A stretch of DNA of 64,000 bases, from the NCBI GenBank assembly GCA_013396915.1, contig VWZL01000562.1, positions 18,788-82,787 of the forward strand, written 5' to 3'. The notes under the pieces are model-generated. The model worked only from the letters and a program-made list of their open reading frames with translations, ran no database searches and was not told the origin of the DNA. This document shows positions 26,029 to 40,404 of the stretch, piece by piece. Source of the stretch: Stercorarius parasiticus. Its lineage: Eukaryota; Chordata; Aves; Charadriiformes; Stercorariidae. Within the stretch, counting starts at the first letter, position 1. Every line of letters begins with the position of its first letter. Made by a program: the position numbers and the translations under genes.

Positions 26029-29000
26029 GTAAGTAATTTTCTTTCTTTAAAAGGAGCTAATAAAATATTTTTATTGAATGTCATGAGAAAATAACAGCTT
26101 TTTGTGAAGTATGGTATGTGGGAACTTTGGAGTTCAGTTGTATCCTCACCAGCATTGAAATACTTGAAAATCAAAGTGAAAATACAAACTTCATTTAATG
26201 AGGAAAAAGGGTTCTGCAGTCTTGGATTTTGTTTTCTGTGGGACACTGAACAAAACTTCCCATGTTCTTTGTGACATATTTCCTTACTCATGGATAAGGG
26301 AATTAGTATTTTACCTTCCTCGTTCCAGAGTTATAGAGATTTGTTTGTCATTATTTGAATGCTTTGATTTTGGGAAATTATGAAAGTGCCTTATAAGCAG
26401 AAAAGAACCCAACAACAACAACATAAAATACTGTTTTGTTTTATACTATTCAGTAGTATTTAATTGACAAACTAGAGTGAGTCCAGTGGAGACCACTAGG
26501 ATGTATAGGGGGCTGGAACATGTGAAGTAGGAAAAGACACCGAGTGAGCTCGTTTTATTTGACCTGGAAAGGACTTCTGGTAGGTGAAGGAAGGATCCAG
26601 TTGCTGTCTTCTTCCACCCAATGGAGAGATAATATGGGAGATAGAGTCAAAGTCTTCTCAGAAGGGCACGGCAGAAAGACAAGAGGCAATAAACACAAGC
26701 TGCAGCAGGAGAAATCTCATTTAGACATAAGGAAAATATTTGCAGAATGAGAATGGTGCTGCACTGGAACGGATTGCTGGTAGGCTGTGCAATCTGCATC
26801 CCCAGAGATACTCAGAGCTCAACTGGACATGGCCCCAAGCAACCAGACCTAACTTTGAAGGTGACCCTGCTTTGAGTAGGAGGTTGGAGTCATATACTAA
26901 CTTTCTAACCCTAAATTATCTTATCCCATCTTTGAGATGTGCTCTTTTCAGCTTCCAGAGAATTAAAAAGTGCCATTTAGAATCAGCCACTGTGGGCTTT
27001 TTTAACGCATTTATTTCTTTCTGTAATCTGGTTCCCCTTTTCTGCTCTGCTTTCTTCTGCTCTCTTTTAGCCTCTCCATATGTTAGTATGCCACCATTTT
27101 TTTTCTTTCCTCTATTTGCTGTTCTCATTTAGGTTTGTTATAAAAGATTCGGTTTGTCATCATGATTTAATACCGCCATTGTAAAAGTGACTTACTGTCT
27201 CAGGCACCGTATTAAATGGCCTGAACTTGCCTAATTTGCAGTGTAGGCTCCCTGCGATGGCTTTATTTCTAGGTGTATGGAACACCTTGCTCAGTAATCC
27301 ATGTGATTGCCGCCTGGGGTTTGCCCTGCTGCATTCATTGTTCTCTGTCCTACCTGCTTGCTCTTTTCCTGTCATTTCTCCCAGTCTATTACTTTCTCTG
27401 TCATCGCTTCCTTCCCAGTGGCTTATTTTCAGTGGTTTGCTTTTACGTAGCGTTTCTTCTCTTTCAGATGCTTGCAGAAGTCCTTTAGCCCAAGGCTTAT
27501 TATTCCATCATTATGGAGCAGTATTTTTCAGGGAATAGATCTTCTTTTGCTTTGTCAGACTGGGGAGTCCCCAAGGGGCTGTTTACAAAGTCTGGCTTTT
27601 GGCACAGGAGGCTACCTGCCCAGCAGTCATCCTGCCACATAGGGAATCTAGTCATCTGTGCTTGAAAGCAGTGTAGGGCATTCCCATCCAACTACATCAA
27701 CTGATTTGTCTCCTTATTACCACAACAGCAATCTGAATATGTACTTTATTAGCTAATATTTGTATAGTAGCCTGTAAAGATGTAAATTATTATTGTTGCA
27801 TAACCTCTAAAGAATAACTCATAATTCATTTTGCTCAATGATTTCAGAGAGAGATGAACAGTGCACCAATCCTCAAAAATTTCATTCAGATTTTGCTCAC
27901 GCATAGAGACTTCCATGGGTTTTAATGGTTTCCAATAATCATGACTTTTGGTCCATATCTTAGGCTGGGTAATATTCTTTACTGATGTAGTGAACTATTT
28001 ATGTCACTCTCTTGTCCTTTACTTGCAAAAGGTTTCCTTGGCATCTCTGCACAATTGTAAGTTAAAACCACTGGAAACATGACAGAGAAGTTAAATTTAA
28101 TTAAATACTAGTTCTAACCAACAGTCTACATAAAGTACATGGTCAGTTGCCCTTACTTTCTTTCTAGGTATTTATGTACTTTGTCCTTAAAGTGTACTAA
28201 GTCAGTGTTAAGTCAGTGTGCTTAAATAACCAGAAGTCTCACTTTAGTAGCTTGTATGTAGAAATTTAATGCCTATATATGATACGCTGTTCAGTTCTGA
28301 CCTTGTGGGAATTAGGCAGAATTAAGTACATCATTAAGTCAGTCACTTGGGGGGTACATTTTGGATACTTGTGAGGAGAATAAGGTCACTCCTAATTAAG
28401 ACAGCCTCTAACAAAATTTATGCAGAAACGTCTTTGTGATATTTTAAACTCTGAAATTCTCACAGAGTGTTTTTACCAAATTGCATTCAACAATTGAGAA
28501 AAGTGAGGTTATAAAAATAATGATCATAATTGAGTTGGAATGTTGGTTGTTTCCTGCTCTGTCTTCATTTGATCAGTCAAAGTACAGTTTTGTTCATAGT
28601 ACAACTAAAAAAGCCCAAGTGAAACCACGTTATAAGTTGCTCTGGGTTTGGTCCACGTGCCCTGCACAGAAGGTCTGTAGTTTCAAGTGTAGTTTCAAAA
28701 GAGTCTGAGGTGCTTGTTCATCACCACCAGTTTCTAAACTTGTGCCATGTTTCCTATAGTTTGCATGAAGAGGAAAAACCCAGGGGTTCTCAAAATACTG
28801 TGGCAGCTTTTATGATGAGCACACAGTTGAATGGCAAACTGCCTCTGTGCTACCTGAATTGGTTAATGTAAAATAGGGTCAGATCATACTGTAAGAGTAA
28901 GGCAGAGAAGTACTTACGTGAACACAAACTGATATAGATGAACCAGAGCACTTTCTTTCATGGCTGATAACCTTGCCAAATAAACTGTTCTGCTGTAAAT

Positions 29001-30612
29001 TTTCTGTATTTGGTCTCATGTCAAAGATGACTGTTTAAATTCAGCAAAATCTATTCAGACGTTTTTCACTTGTTTTGTAAAAGCAACATCCTTACCATCC
29101 CTTTTTATTTTCATTAGAATCTTAATACTACTGTGATTTAGGGTAGGGCATAAAAGACTTGATTGTCTGTTTAAATATTAAGCCAAATTGGAAGGAAAAA
29201 CTTGTTTTAGTGATTCTGAAGTAATGAGCATTGAACATCCCTCCACATATGTTTTTGTACAGACACTCAGGTTTGTTGCATGTGAAGATCATAGAAGGCT
29301 TGGATTATTGTATTTGTACTTGGCTTTTGGGGATGCTATGGAGAGAGGGGGGTTAATATTGCAAGAGCATTACAGCCCAGGTTGGTTTACAGTCTTTGAG
29401 GATTTTTGCCTTCTTTACTATTGCTTTAAACATAGTAATCAAGAATAAATACATTCATAAAATTGCACAAAAAATGCAGCCAGAGTTATTTCAAATGCAG
29501 TGAAAATGCAACTGAAAATATCGGGGTATTGTGTATTTTAAACCAATTCCACGGTTGTCTTGTGAGCAAGAGATAATAGAGTGTTATCATGTGGCAGAGG
29601 GCTATAGTTAACATCTAAAATATACGGTGCTTCTAGGACATCTGTTGAGGAAAATATTGCTTCAGTGACTGATGTTCATGGGAATAGTGAGAATAACACA
29701 TTGATGACATTTTAACAGTGAGAATAATACATAGGTTAACGGAAAAGCATGCCTTGATTGCAAAACTATAATTCAGTCAAGTATTCTGATGTTTCCATAA
29801 ACCACACTCAGATGGCCTATGACATCATCACCGTCCAGATTTAGTAATCCATTTCCCTCCCTCTCTCTTATTATTTTCAATTTTAAAAATGCATAAAATT
29901 AAGTATTATTTAATCCGTGACCTGAAGATTTATATTGGAAACCTGACTTGATCTGCTACATTTAAAAAGAATGCATGTGAGGAACCTGGTTTTAATAATT
30001 CAGTATTAATCTTTGATTGCCAAATATAAAATGAAAACACGACTGTGTTGGAAAACTGGTTTTCTGGGCTTGAGTTGTCAGTGTTACCTGGTTTGCTGGG
30101 GTGTGATGGGCAAAAAGTAGTGTACTTTTTTCCATGCAAAACTTCTGTTATGCTTGATGCACAGAAATTGCAAGTATTGGCCTGAATTGACAAGCTTGGC
30201 TGGTCATTTTTATAGGCTATACCTGTTATATCAGGTACACTTCTTTTCCCCTGAAATTTTAAAATTCTGCAGCTTAAAAGCATAAGACAAAATGTGTAAA
30301 TTTGACTATGGAATTGTAAGTACAATGGGCTCTGATCATGCAAACTTTTATATATGTGCTTGTAATACAGTCTCCCTTATCACTCATGAGCCTTCTCCCA
30401 AGAATAAAAATAAACATAAGTGTTTGCAGGATTAAAAGGTAAGCGTAGATTTATATTTTGGCATTTCATTAAACAATTTATGTGCTGTTTGCAACCAAAT
30501 ATAATTGTTATGTTTTGTCTATGTTTGTTTGTCAAAATAGTAAATATAGTTAAGTATGTTCAGTTACTGCCGCACTCACAGTAACTTCTGCATGGTGGTG
30601 TTTTCTTTTCAG
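26029..30612 (+). other. ST7: ST7 intron (4.6 kb)
   Basis: Bounded by gtaagt and ttcttttcag. It contains an old CR1 copy (about 26475-26896) and a short (AAC)n run near 26408-26420. The 130-codon frame at 26740-27132 begins inside the CR1 remnant and runs on into pyrimidine-rich sequence; it is not a gene. I see nothing else of note. Confidence 0.85.
26475..26896 (+). mobile_element. Old CR1 LINE 3' fragment
   Basis: The sequence follows the order of the CR1 ORF2 tail and 3'UTR on the plus strand. Landmarks are gagtccagtggagaccacta, gggggctggaacatgtgaag, gacaagaggcaataaacaca, tttagacataaggaaaatat, and the 3' part agatactcagagctcaactg with ccctgctttgagtaggaggt. It carries many substitutions and small deletions, and it stops before the usual GGTCCCTTCCAACC end and octamer tail. 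It is therefore older than the copies at 49-64 kb. It starts about 450 bases after an ST7 exon, in the same orientation as the gene. Confidence 0.85.
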
Positions 30613-30705
30613 CTTTCAGAATGATCCCCTATCCACTGGAAAAAGGACATCTTTTCTACCCTTACCCTATTTGTACAGAAACTGCAGATAGAGAACTACT
30701 ACCAT
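30613..30705 (+). CDS. ST7: ST7 internal coding exon
   Basis: The acceptor is gttttcttttcag; the donor is CCAT|gtacgt, slightly weaker than the other ST7 donors but still close to consensus. Two bases complete a threonine codon. Thirty codons then read [20 protein letters not shown] and [10 protein letters not shown], and one base is left for the serine completed at 33746. The proline- and tyrosine-rich peptide leads into the membrane segment in the next exon. Confidence 0.96.
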
Positions 30706-33700
30706 GTACGTTCAACTTTTCTCTTCTGTTGTTGACATCAAAGAATCGTTTACCTGAGTCTTGCAGCGCTGCTCTCCATTGATGATGCCTTCTAAATTGA
30801 ATACACTGGATTAGAACAACTGGGTTGACAGTGGGTCTCTGGAGCTCCCTTGATGGTTTAAGAGGCAGCTCATAGCCACAGTTCATAACGAGTAGCTATC
30901 ATTATTGTTGTTGACAGTGTAGGGAGAGGGAGAGAGATTGCTGAAGAAGTACAAATCAGTTAGATCTTGTTATTCTCTCTTGCCAAGACTCTGGAAAATA
31001 TGTCTCATCTTTCATCTAGGGTAACATCCCATCAAACCAAAAGCACAGTGGCCCAGCCTTGTTAGTCTTTTGTAGAAACAGTAGCTACTTAAATTCCACG
31101 GTGAGATCAAACCTGCTTGAGGACGACTGGATCATTGATGCAGCTGTTATTCTGACAGGTTATGCTGACGTTTTCTGAAAAGCAGTCTTAAATAGGAAGA
31201 AAGGGTTTTCTTCGTGTAATGGTGTGCGTGCTGTTATGAAGAGATTGTGAAATTACCTCAGTCATTTATTATACGTGTTTATGGAATCTATTAGCAAAGT
31301 GCCAACAGTGTTCCTAGTGCTCTGCAAGATGCAGATATAAAGACAGATCCAGCCCTTGGGAAGTGTTACAGTCCAAGCTAATGGGACTTCTTGCGGTGCA
31401 TGCAGTGAAGCACAAGAATGCAGAGGAAGAGCCGAAGCAGCCAATCTTGCAAACATTTATGCTTCATTCCCACATGTTTTCTCACTAAAGTCAGTGGGAC
31501 TTCATGTGAGCACAAGTGAAACACACACAAGTGTGGAGGGATTTGCAGGATCAGGACAGAAGAGGCAAACACAAGTTGATCCAAGGAAGGAGATTTTTCT
31601 CTCACCTTCTCTATCCCTGAAGAAGGAAGAGAACTCTGTTCTGGAAAAAGTAAAACGTAACCTGCTTCTGCTGTGAAAGCTGGTTTTGAGGGCATTTGCT
31701 CTCTTTGCAGTCTTTCATTCAGAACCTCTCTGGTTTGGGCTAAAAAATGTGTTGCCACTTTTTATAAGCCTACGTGAGTAAACATTAGGTGAGAATAATG
31801 CAGTGAAAAGCCACTCATTGTGAGTCTTTCCTTCACAGTACATTCTCACTGATATTACACAGAAATCCTTGGCAACTGACAATATCTCCCCACCCCATTA
31901 TAATCACCCCAATTACAACAACACCTCTTAGAATGCTCTGCATGCTTTACTCAGAGGGATGCTGAGCTGGGGAGGGTGGAGTGTCATGAGATTTAGGAAT
32001 GACAAAGTCATGCAGAATAGCTCAGCATTCTCTTTTTAGATGCAAAACTAATCGTTCTTGTCAAATGTTAGAAGCGAGGGACTCTTTAACAGCATATGCA
32101 GACAGTCGCGTTCTGCTCTGGCAGTTATGGGAAATGCCTTTCACTGCAAAATCTCTTGGGTTTGAGTAGGGAAGGGTTTAACATACTGTGACAGACACAA
32201 GTCGGTTAAAGGGGTTTTGAATACCTGTCCACACCCTTTAATTGCTTGTGTTTTAAAGGAGAGTCAGCTGGAATTATATCAGAACGCTGAGATCTGGTAG
32301 ACTATCCGATTTAAAAATATCAATCGCAAAACTTTTGCCATGGCTGTATATCAGACCAGAACAACAAGTTTGAGCCTGTGTCAAAAGCAAGTACAAAAAA
32401 CTGAGCACAAGAAACCTTAGACTTATAAAGTCCATGATCTGGTATTTCCCAATCTCTAAATTTAATTTAAATCAAAGAGAAGTTGCAAATTATCAGTGTT
32501 TTTCTTTTTAAACTGCATGAATTAGCAGACCCCCAAATTATACCTGTTTTTAGTTTATAATATTTTAGTTTAAACTCATGAATTCCTAGTGTTGGTTTTG
32601 GAAACCACTCCACTCTGGACGAATGCAGTCAAGGATATTGTCCAGTCGTGTTGCTGGATTACGCTGTGCTTATGTTGTCTGCAAGTACAATGAGATGAGA
32701 GCTGGTCACTGAAGCAAAGAAAGTAGGCAAAATGGAAGAGTACTGTTTTGTCTGTACAAGCAGTCATAGCATTTGAGTATATGGGAAGTGTTGAGGTTGG
32801 TTCTGTATGAGAAAAAACGTTTCAAAGTTTGCATTTATCGTGACTGTATGGACTGAATGAGTGAAGCAGACAGATAAGCGCTCACCAGACCTTTTGCCAA
32901 CCCAGCCAAATTTTCACCTTGAATCTGAGCCATTGTAAAAGTTTAAGGGATATATTCTTCCACTAAGATACTCCCTATCCTCTTCTTTTAGCCTTCTCAG
33001 TGCTGCTTTCTCCAAAGCCCAGTGAGCAATTTCTCATACCAGAGTCGAGGAAATTTCTGTGTTCCTTTAAGTCTATGCTAACAAAGACCTTAAAAATTCA
33101 CTATTAATTTAAATTTCAGGTTTTAACACTTTAAAAAGTTGTGTTGTTGTAAGTAGTCGGAGAATTCTGAAAATCTGAATTTAGAGTATGTTTTTATATG
33201 TCCTACTTTTAGGATAACTTTTCTTGGTTCTGCAGCTTGAATCCTCAGCATTTACTGTTCAAAGGCTGTACTTTTACAGCCTGCTTAAACCAATGTACAA
33301 CCATGCTTCTGCAAGGCTGGGCTCACTGCTGCTCCAGGGTGCATGTTTCTCCACTGTCTCTGTATCAGCATCAGCAAACATGCATCCATGTGGCTAGTGG
33401 CGTAAAAAACCTGGATGTTTTATTTTAGGTGAATTTTATGGGGTTAGTTGTTGCCCAGCTGTTTTATAGTTAGTGCTGACACAAGGAAGGCAAAAGTAAC
33501 ACGTACATAGGACCAGAGTAAGCCAGAAATACAGTCTTTGGATGAGAATTACTTGGCAGAGAGATGACTGACACAACAATAATGTTGCCCTAAGATGTTT
33601 CAGACCTTCTATGTGTTTCTTCCTTTAAAAGCATCTGTTAGTGTCTCTGGCTGTTTAAATCACATAAGAATGTTGGTTTGGTTTGGGTTGTTTTTGTGGG

Positions 33701-33745
33701 TTTTTTACATACAATGCATTCTCCTTCCCATCTTTTTTTCTACAG
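30706..33745 (+). other. ST7: ST7 intron (3.0 kb)
   Basis: Bounded by gtacgt and tttctacag. I see no repeat element or exon. The overlapping frames on both strands at 31262-31758 (up to 126 codons on the minus strand) have no recognisable content. Confidence 0.8.
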
Positions 33746-33885
33746 CATTTCACGAAGTTTCAGTTTATCCCAAGAAAGAGCTTCCCTTCTTCATCCTCTT
33801 CACTGCTGGACTATGTTCTTTCACAGCCATGCTAGCCCTCCTGACACATCAGTTCCCAGAGCTTATGGGGGTCTTCGCAAAAGCT
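33746..33885 (+). CDS. ST7: ST7 internal coding exon with membrane segment
   Basis: The exon begins after ctttttttctacag and ends GCAAAAGCT|gtgagt. Two bases complete a serine codon, and 46 codons follow: [40 protein letters not shown] and GVFAKA. Residues [21 protein letters not shown] form an obvious hydrophobic stretch of about 20 residues, consistent with one of the transmembrane helices reported for ST7; the preceding YPKKE is the polar flank. The exon leaves in phase 0, matching the terminal exon. Confidence 0.97.
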
Positions 33886-36800
33886 GTGAGTATTCTCTGC
33901 TGCTGCTCTGTTCTGGTAAATAAAGACACAGATGCAGGAAGAGCTGAGCTAAATACTGATGGGTATTGAATATCTGCATATTCAGTAGTATAAATAAAAC
34001 ATCAAGAGATGTCTGAGCAGGGGGACATTTGAACAACTGTTAAGGGAGCTAATCAGTAAACCACACTACTGGCTGTCTTCTCTGGTTTATATGGCTCTTC
34101 TGTTAGGCTAGATCTCTTGTGCCAAAAAAGGGCTTGATCAGAGAAGGGAATATCTGTGCTTTCATATATAATCTGATAAAATAAACTAATAATGGTTTGC
34201 AGAACCCCTCTGTTTTGTGTAGAGCCATAATGACCGTGCTGTGCTTCCCAGTGCAATAGAAACTATTAGTATGAGCATGAATAGGATGCACGGCTAACCA
34301 GGGCAAATTTCTGTGTTCTTTCACCAAACTGCCATGAAGTAGTTTCAATATTTCCCTTATAACTTTTCTTAATTACATCCAGGGAAGTCTCTGCTAATTC
34401 TGTTTTTTTAATCCACCAAGGATTAATAAATTTTGGAGGATGAGGGGGAAGGGTCATGAATTATGCTAAAACACATTTTTGTTTTTGCACAACCAAGAAC
34501 ATCACTGCTCCAGTGCACTAGGATATGAAAAATCCACTTACAGAAAAGTCCTAGAATAATAAAAAAGCTGCCTTCTTTTCCAAGAAATACTAAATATCCT
34601 TTTTTCAAATATATTTGTATCTCTCATAGGTCTTGTGTTTCCAAAATAGCCTCCTGGCCTTGTTTTTAATGTCTTTGGTGCTTTTGATCTGGGGGGCATA
34701 AGGGGTGGGGTGGAGAAGGCAATGTTGAAAGGCTTTGGCAAATTCCAGATTGTAAGTACTTTCAAACCCTTTGCAAATGGCAAGAGACTCTCTGTGTAAG
34801 TGAACCAGGTCTTCTACCACCCAGACTTGTGAGTGATAGAGATCTGCTACAGCAACAGTTCTTGCATCAAGAATTTCCTTTCATTAGCTCTAGAAGACAG
34901 AATGTAAAATTTGCTGTAGCAAAAGATACCACTTCTATCAGCAAAAAGTGCTGAAACGTACCTGAAACATTATTACTTCCTCTTGTTTCTTGAGTGTATA
35001 TATAGGAACTTGGTGGACAATACGTGTCTAACTCAGGCATATGATCTTAAACTTCTTTGTAAAGCTGATTATGTGTTTTTTTCCTGAAGTTGTTGAAATG
35101 CATGACCCTTGTTTGGGGGCTTTTTCAATGTAATCTGAAATTTTCTGTTACTGTCGCAGTTAATGACCCCAAATCTGTCCCTGTTAGCCTTGTTCCTGTG
35201 CTTGTCAGCCTTGTATCCTGAACAAAGATTATATCTCAAGCTGGCAGCATGATGAGATTTTATACTTAGTGCTCCTGCTACAGGCAGTGAGCTACAGAAA
35301 TTGGAGAAAATTGGTAACATGTTTGCATAGGCCTAACTCACCTGGCTTTGGCTGCTGAGTGCAATCAGAGATATCAAAAGTTACACTGGTGGTGTGTTAG
35401 TAGTTGTTTCTCCATAGTTTGGAGCTTGCAGGTTCCAAAGCCGTTTGGGGAGACCAGAAAGATATGTTTCGCTGATGTGTAAGTGCAGCTGCCATTGGTA
35501 TTAATAGAATAGATACCCCCAGACTCTGTATGTGATTATTAAGTTCTGCATATCGGAGCAGGTAAAGCTCCTAGTTAGTAAAATAAGCACAGACAAATAG
35601 AATTGAAATGTGGGCTGCATTACCTGCATAAAGTCGGCAAGATTACTCAAGATCTCGGAACGCATATGGATGCAGTTAGTGTATCAGTTAACATGTATTG
35701 TGACTTGTTTTAGCTATATCTTAATCTTCATAAACCACCACATGCAGCAGCTGAGTTTTTGTTGTACATGGGAAGGGCAGAATTTAAGCCTGTGACATTC
35801 ATTTAGTAGCTCATAGAAAGGTTTTGATACAGAAGGCTCATTTTGTTGTCTCCTCTGGGAAAAGTAGCCCAGGTGTATGAGACAATAAAATCATGGCAGA
35901 CATCTTTTTGAAATGCAGCTGTATCAGAACAGAATAGAAGAGGCTGGCCAGCCCTGGCTCTTCCATTTCAGTTTTAGGGAAAATTGTTTCATAAATAACT
36001 AATTTCATAAATGGCTAAAAGATGAGCGTGCTGACTGTTGCTGTGGTTATGTGCATTGAATTACCTATTCCTGTATGCTTGGTACTCACTGTGATGTGGT
36101 ATATTACATTGTAAAACCGTGCACATATGCTTTAATTTTAGTAGGTCAAAATTACACCTTCTCTTATGCCTGCCAATCCCAAAAGCATTGCACAGATGTA
36201 ATATCGCCATCATGGCCCAGGCTTATGTTACTGCAAATTTATATTTACCACATTTCACAAAAACTGCAACAGGTTGGCATGACTGAGTGTTGGGGACTGG
36301 CTTTGAGCTGTCCTCTAGGTAGCATCTTCTTGCACCTTTTCCATAGGCCACTAACCCAGACACTGGGTTCTTCAAGGCAGAAAAAGCCCTTGAATGCTGA
36401 GGACCATTTTCAAATGTGAGACTGCCAAAGGTGGCCTGTGCCACTGTGACAGTCCCTTAGGGCAGCCCACGTTTCCCCACTGAATGCAGAAGTCAAAGCT
36501 ATTTTAAAGCTACTTTTCTTTTCTGGGAGGTTCAACGTAGGGTGCAATTCACCAAACTCCCATCAGTGCACCCATGTTTTAGAGACAGAACTTGCTCTGA
36601 ACCCTGCCTGCCACTTCTGCAGCAAGTTTAGAAAGTCCCAACTGCATCCAGCCTATTCTGTGATGCTGTACCTGGAAATAAGCTTGACTCTTCCCATAAT
36701 GAAATTGAAAGAAACCAGTTCTTTGATTATTTTGTCACGTCTGAATATAAGTAACTCCAAAATGACAGTAGATCTTGGCATTTTCACTTGGTTATGGAGA

Positions 36801-39800
36801 AGAATGTTCATGGCTTGTGGTTTTAATTTTTGTTAGCCTTTCTAACAAAAGGCTTTTGGAAGTCACTTAGGATATGAACACAAGCAGAACAAATTTCTGA
36901 TTGCCTGGCTTGGATAAAATTGTCAGCACAGTGTTGGTAGTATTGAATTTCTTTCATTGTCATGCAGAAATATAATAACATCTGGGAAAGCATTAAAATA
37001 TGTAAGTGCAGGTCCTTTGATAGCATGATAGCAATAAGAATGTATCTTAAATAAAATTGAGAGTTGTATTAACAAAGGGGTAACTATATAATTAGAGTCA
37101 ACAGTCGTGTCTAAAAGCGTAGTGCCTTCTTAAATTTTTAAAATGGGTGAAACTTCAGAAAGACTAATTTTTCTCTGATTTGATTCCTTTACCGGAGATC
37201 ACTGATATGATCTGTTTCAATATTTCCTGTATGATGGATGGGACCTCATTTCAGCAAGCAGGTTTGCCCAGGGAGATATTTCATCTGCTTGGACCTGTAC
37301 AGACACTGAGGCAGGGAACATGTAGATCCGATCACAGGGACCGAGCAATAAATAGTCGGTTCCTCCATGCAAACACCAACCACACAGCAGAAAAACTAGA
37401 AAAGCTTGAAAAGATACTTCTGCATATCTGTTTTAATCAAGTGGTGCTATTCAGAAGGTGGTATCAGAAAGCTGCTTTCTGACAGCTTTGAAATAGCCAG
37501 GTTGATGGTTTTCTTTTAAAATATGTAATAGTAACAGCAAACTTTTTACAGGTCTCCAATCACCGGTTCTGCCACCCTGAATTCTTACTCTACTGCCGGT
37601 GCTGTGTTTTCTTCTGTTCCATATGGAAAAAAAAGAAATCAGTGTCAAAAGGAAAGGCAAAAAAAAATTTAAAAACACCATATCATGCAGACAAAGCCCT
37701 CCTGGATGCTGCCATGTGGCAAACAAGCCAGATAAGCATCTGCCAGTGGTGTTTGAGGACAGGAGCACCAGGAGCTTTCCAAGGGCCAGATATCCCCAGC
37801 ACAGATGTTGTTGTACAAGAGAATAGGTGGCATCCTGAACCTCTTGCTGTCAGCAAGGGTTTTGCTTAGACTTCAGTGAAGCCAGGCTTTGGTATCCGTG
37901 AATTTAAATGTATTTTGTAGACCAACTAATTTTCCAGGTGGGGAAAAACTTGGCTCATTTTAAGCTACAGATTACTTTGCTGAGTTTGTTACAGGATGCA
38001 ACTGACTATTTCAGCAACAAAATTCCTATAAATTGCAATAAAACTTACTATCAGGCAAATTATTCTTGTTTCATTGATTTAAAAAGTATGTAATTTGCAC
38101 TGGTTACAAAGCTGAGTTTTATCCAAGTACAGGTGATGGTGCAATCTTACCACATAGATTAAGTGCTGCTCAAAGAGCAGAAAATATCCTCTAGTGAGCC
38201 TTTTGCATTTGGCAAAATTAAAGGGACTTATTTATTTAAACAGTTCACAGCTTAACCAGAGGGAATGCTTCTACTTGGGCTAAGCCACTTGAAATAGTAA
38301 TAGCAAACTCTTAAGATTAGATAAGTCAGCGTTACATTAACTCAGCTGCGATTCACGTTACACAGCTTGACCTTTAGCACCACAACTGAAATACTCTGTT
38401 CAGCTTCAGTTAGAAGTTTTTTTCTTTTACCTGTGCTTCTGACAAAATCTCATTACCAGTGATGGTGTTCCCTGGGTTTCCCATGATGCACAAGTTGTCC
38501 ATGATGTAGTGTCTGTATTGTATGCAAACATGTCCAAGAGGAAAAAAAGAATTTGAATGCTTACTGTTGCCTTTAAAATGTACAAGCATTGTAAATGTCA
38601 TACTCTTTTTACAGTTAAACTCTGCACAGAGCCCATTTTGGTAAACAGTGAAACTGTTTGCAGGTATTTTCTTACTTGGTACCGTGAAATGGTTATAATC
38701 TCTGGCTGTTGGATATCGAAATTTTGAAATGTTTTAAATACGTTTGCTATATATAGCTATGTTTCAGCAGCACACGGACCTGTAACAATTTTTTGAAATT
38801 GCATTCATAATTAACTTTCAGATCCTTAGGAGCCCAGGTTAGAGACCAAGGCCATATCTGTATTAAGTAATAAAATATAGTTTGTTCTGTGGCTCCAAAG
38901 GGAAGTGACACATCACAGTTCGCGTCTGTACCTCTGACCTCACCTCCCTTCAAAGGCAGGATTGTCCCGTCCTCACTGGCTGCTGGGAACTGTCCCTGCC
39001 CTGTGCTGTCCCCAGACTCTGCCCGGGCTCTGTTGAGGAGAGACTAACTGGCATGGCCAGAACTGTGTCAGGAGCTGTGCTGGCAGTTCAGGAGTGTGGC
39101 TGGGGCAGGTCTGGTCCTGGGATGGGTAGAATTACTCTCTGGGTATGCTTTGTTCTCTTCAGTGACTACAGGGGAACCAGACCCCCATGTCTGCATCCTT
39201 TAAGTGCCTAAAGATATATGGGACAAATTCAGAACATGAAAAGGCATATAAGTGTATTTATATATAAAGTCTGATGCTCTCTTTTGTCAGGAGAGTTCGT
39301 TCTTTGGGGCAAGAGAACACATCCAGCACTACTTTTGCTTTAATACTGTCCTACCAAGCAGACTTCAGATACACATCAATGCAGTAAGCAGAGTTTATAT
39401 GTTTTGTGCTGACTACAGAGCAGTAACTGAAACACAAACCTCTTGCAGCTCTTTGCAGATCACTTCCAAACAGAACTGTTTATTTTTAGCAGTCTCATCA
39501 GCCTAAATGGTTAGAAGCCAGAGGGTTCACAGTCTCGAGGTGGCTGACTTTGCACATTACTGCACTCTCTCATACACATATAGGGCCCCAACGTAGCTGT
39601 ATGTAATGTTTACAGTTGACTTTCAATTAATGTAAAGGACAGTTAATATGTAATTCCCAAAATTTTGGGAGTGCTTTGAGTACCTGAATTCTGAGATGTG
39701 TAGCTGGTGGTGTTTTTTCCCTGTGATAAAATAGTCTTTACTAACTTGATTTTTGTCACATATGCCTGTCCTAACATTATTACACTGAAACTTCTTTCAA

Positions 39801-40308
39801 CATTGCTGACTGTGTTCTGTAACAGAGGGAGGATGTTAAGATAAATTCCAGTTGGTGATGCCTCAGTGTATACGGCAGATCTATAGATAACCCAGAGCCA
39901 TTTTAAACCTGAATCTAAAGACACGCTTTTTGTCTGTGAGAGGTGGTCTCGCAGATTTTGCTGTTCTGAAAAAGCCTCTCTTTCTTTTAGTAGGTTTTAT
40001 TTTGAGCTTTTAGTGGCTTTGGTATGAGCCTGAATCTGGGATGTGAGATGTGTGAAAACTTTTGTAGTTCATCACTTTGATCTTCCTAAAAATGGGGCTC
40101 TTGCTTTTCTGCAAAATCCAGATATCTGTATATATGCAAGGCTCAGATTTTGGCAGGAAGTCTTTATACGTGAATTATGTTGTTTTTATCATGCTGGAGG
40201 ATTTTACGGAGGATCATAACAGGAGTTTCTTGTCTTATTGGACAGCTTGCTTTTGAGGTGTATTGTCTCCTGGATTTTGATCTGAATGTGTATCTGGTTT
40301 CTTTGCAG
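33886..40308 (+). other. ST7: ST7 last intron (6.4 kb)
   Basis: Bounded by gtgagt and tttctttgcag. It appears unique throughout. Several overlapping open frames of 60-105 codons occur on both strands at 34053-34820 and 37180-37869; none resembles a known protein. I see no recognisable mobile element. Confidence 0.8.
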
Positions 40309-40404
40309 TTCCTCAGCACCCTCTTTGCCCCTTTAAATTTTGTGATGGAAAAAGTAGAAAGTATCCTGCCCTCCAGTCTGTGGCACCAGCTGACGAGGAT
40401 CTGA
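40309..40404 (+). CDS. ST7: ST7 terminal coding exon
   Basis: After ggtttctttgcag the exon encodes 31 residues, FLSTLFAPLNFVMEKVESIL and PSSLWHQLTRI, followed by TGA at 40402-40404. This is the conserved C-terminus of ST7. It starts with a second hydrophobic stretch (FLSTLFAPLNFVM) and ends in a short amphipathic tail. The exon continues directly into the 3'UTR. The stop lies at the expected place for the family, so this C-terminus is complete. Confidence 0.97.
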   Translation, partial: FLSTLFAPLNFVMEKVESILPSSLWHQLTRI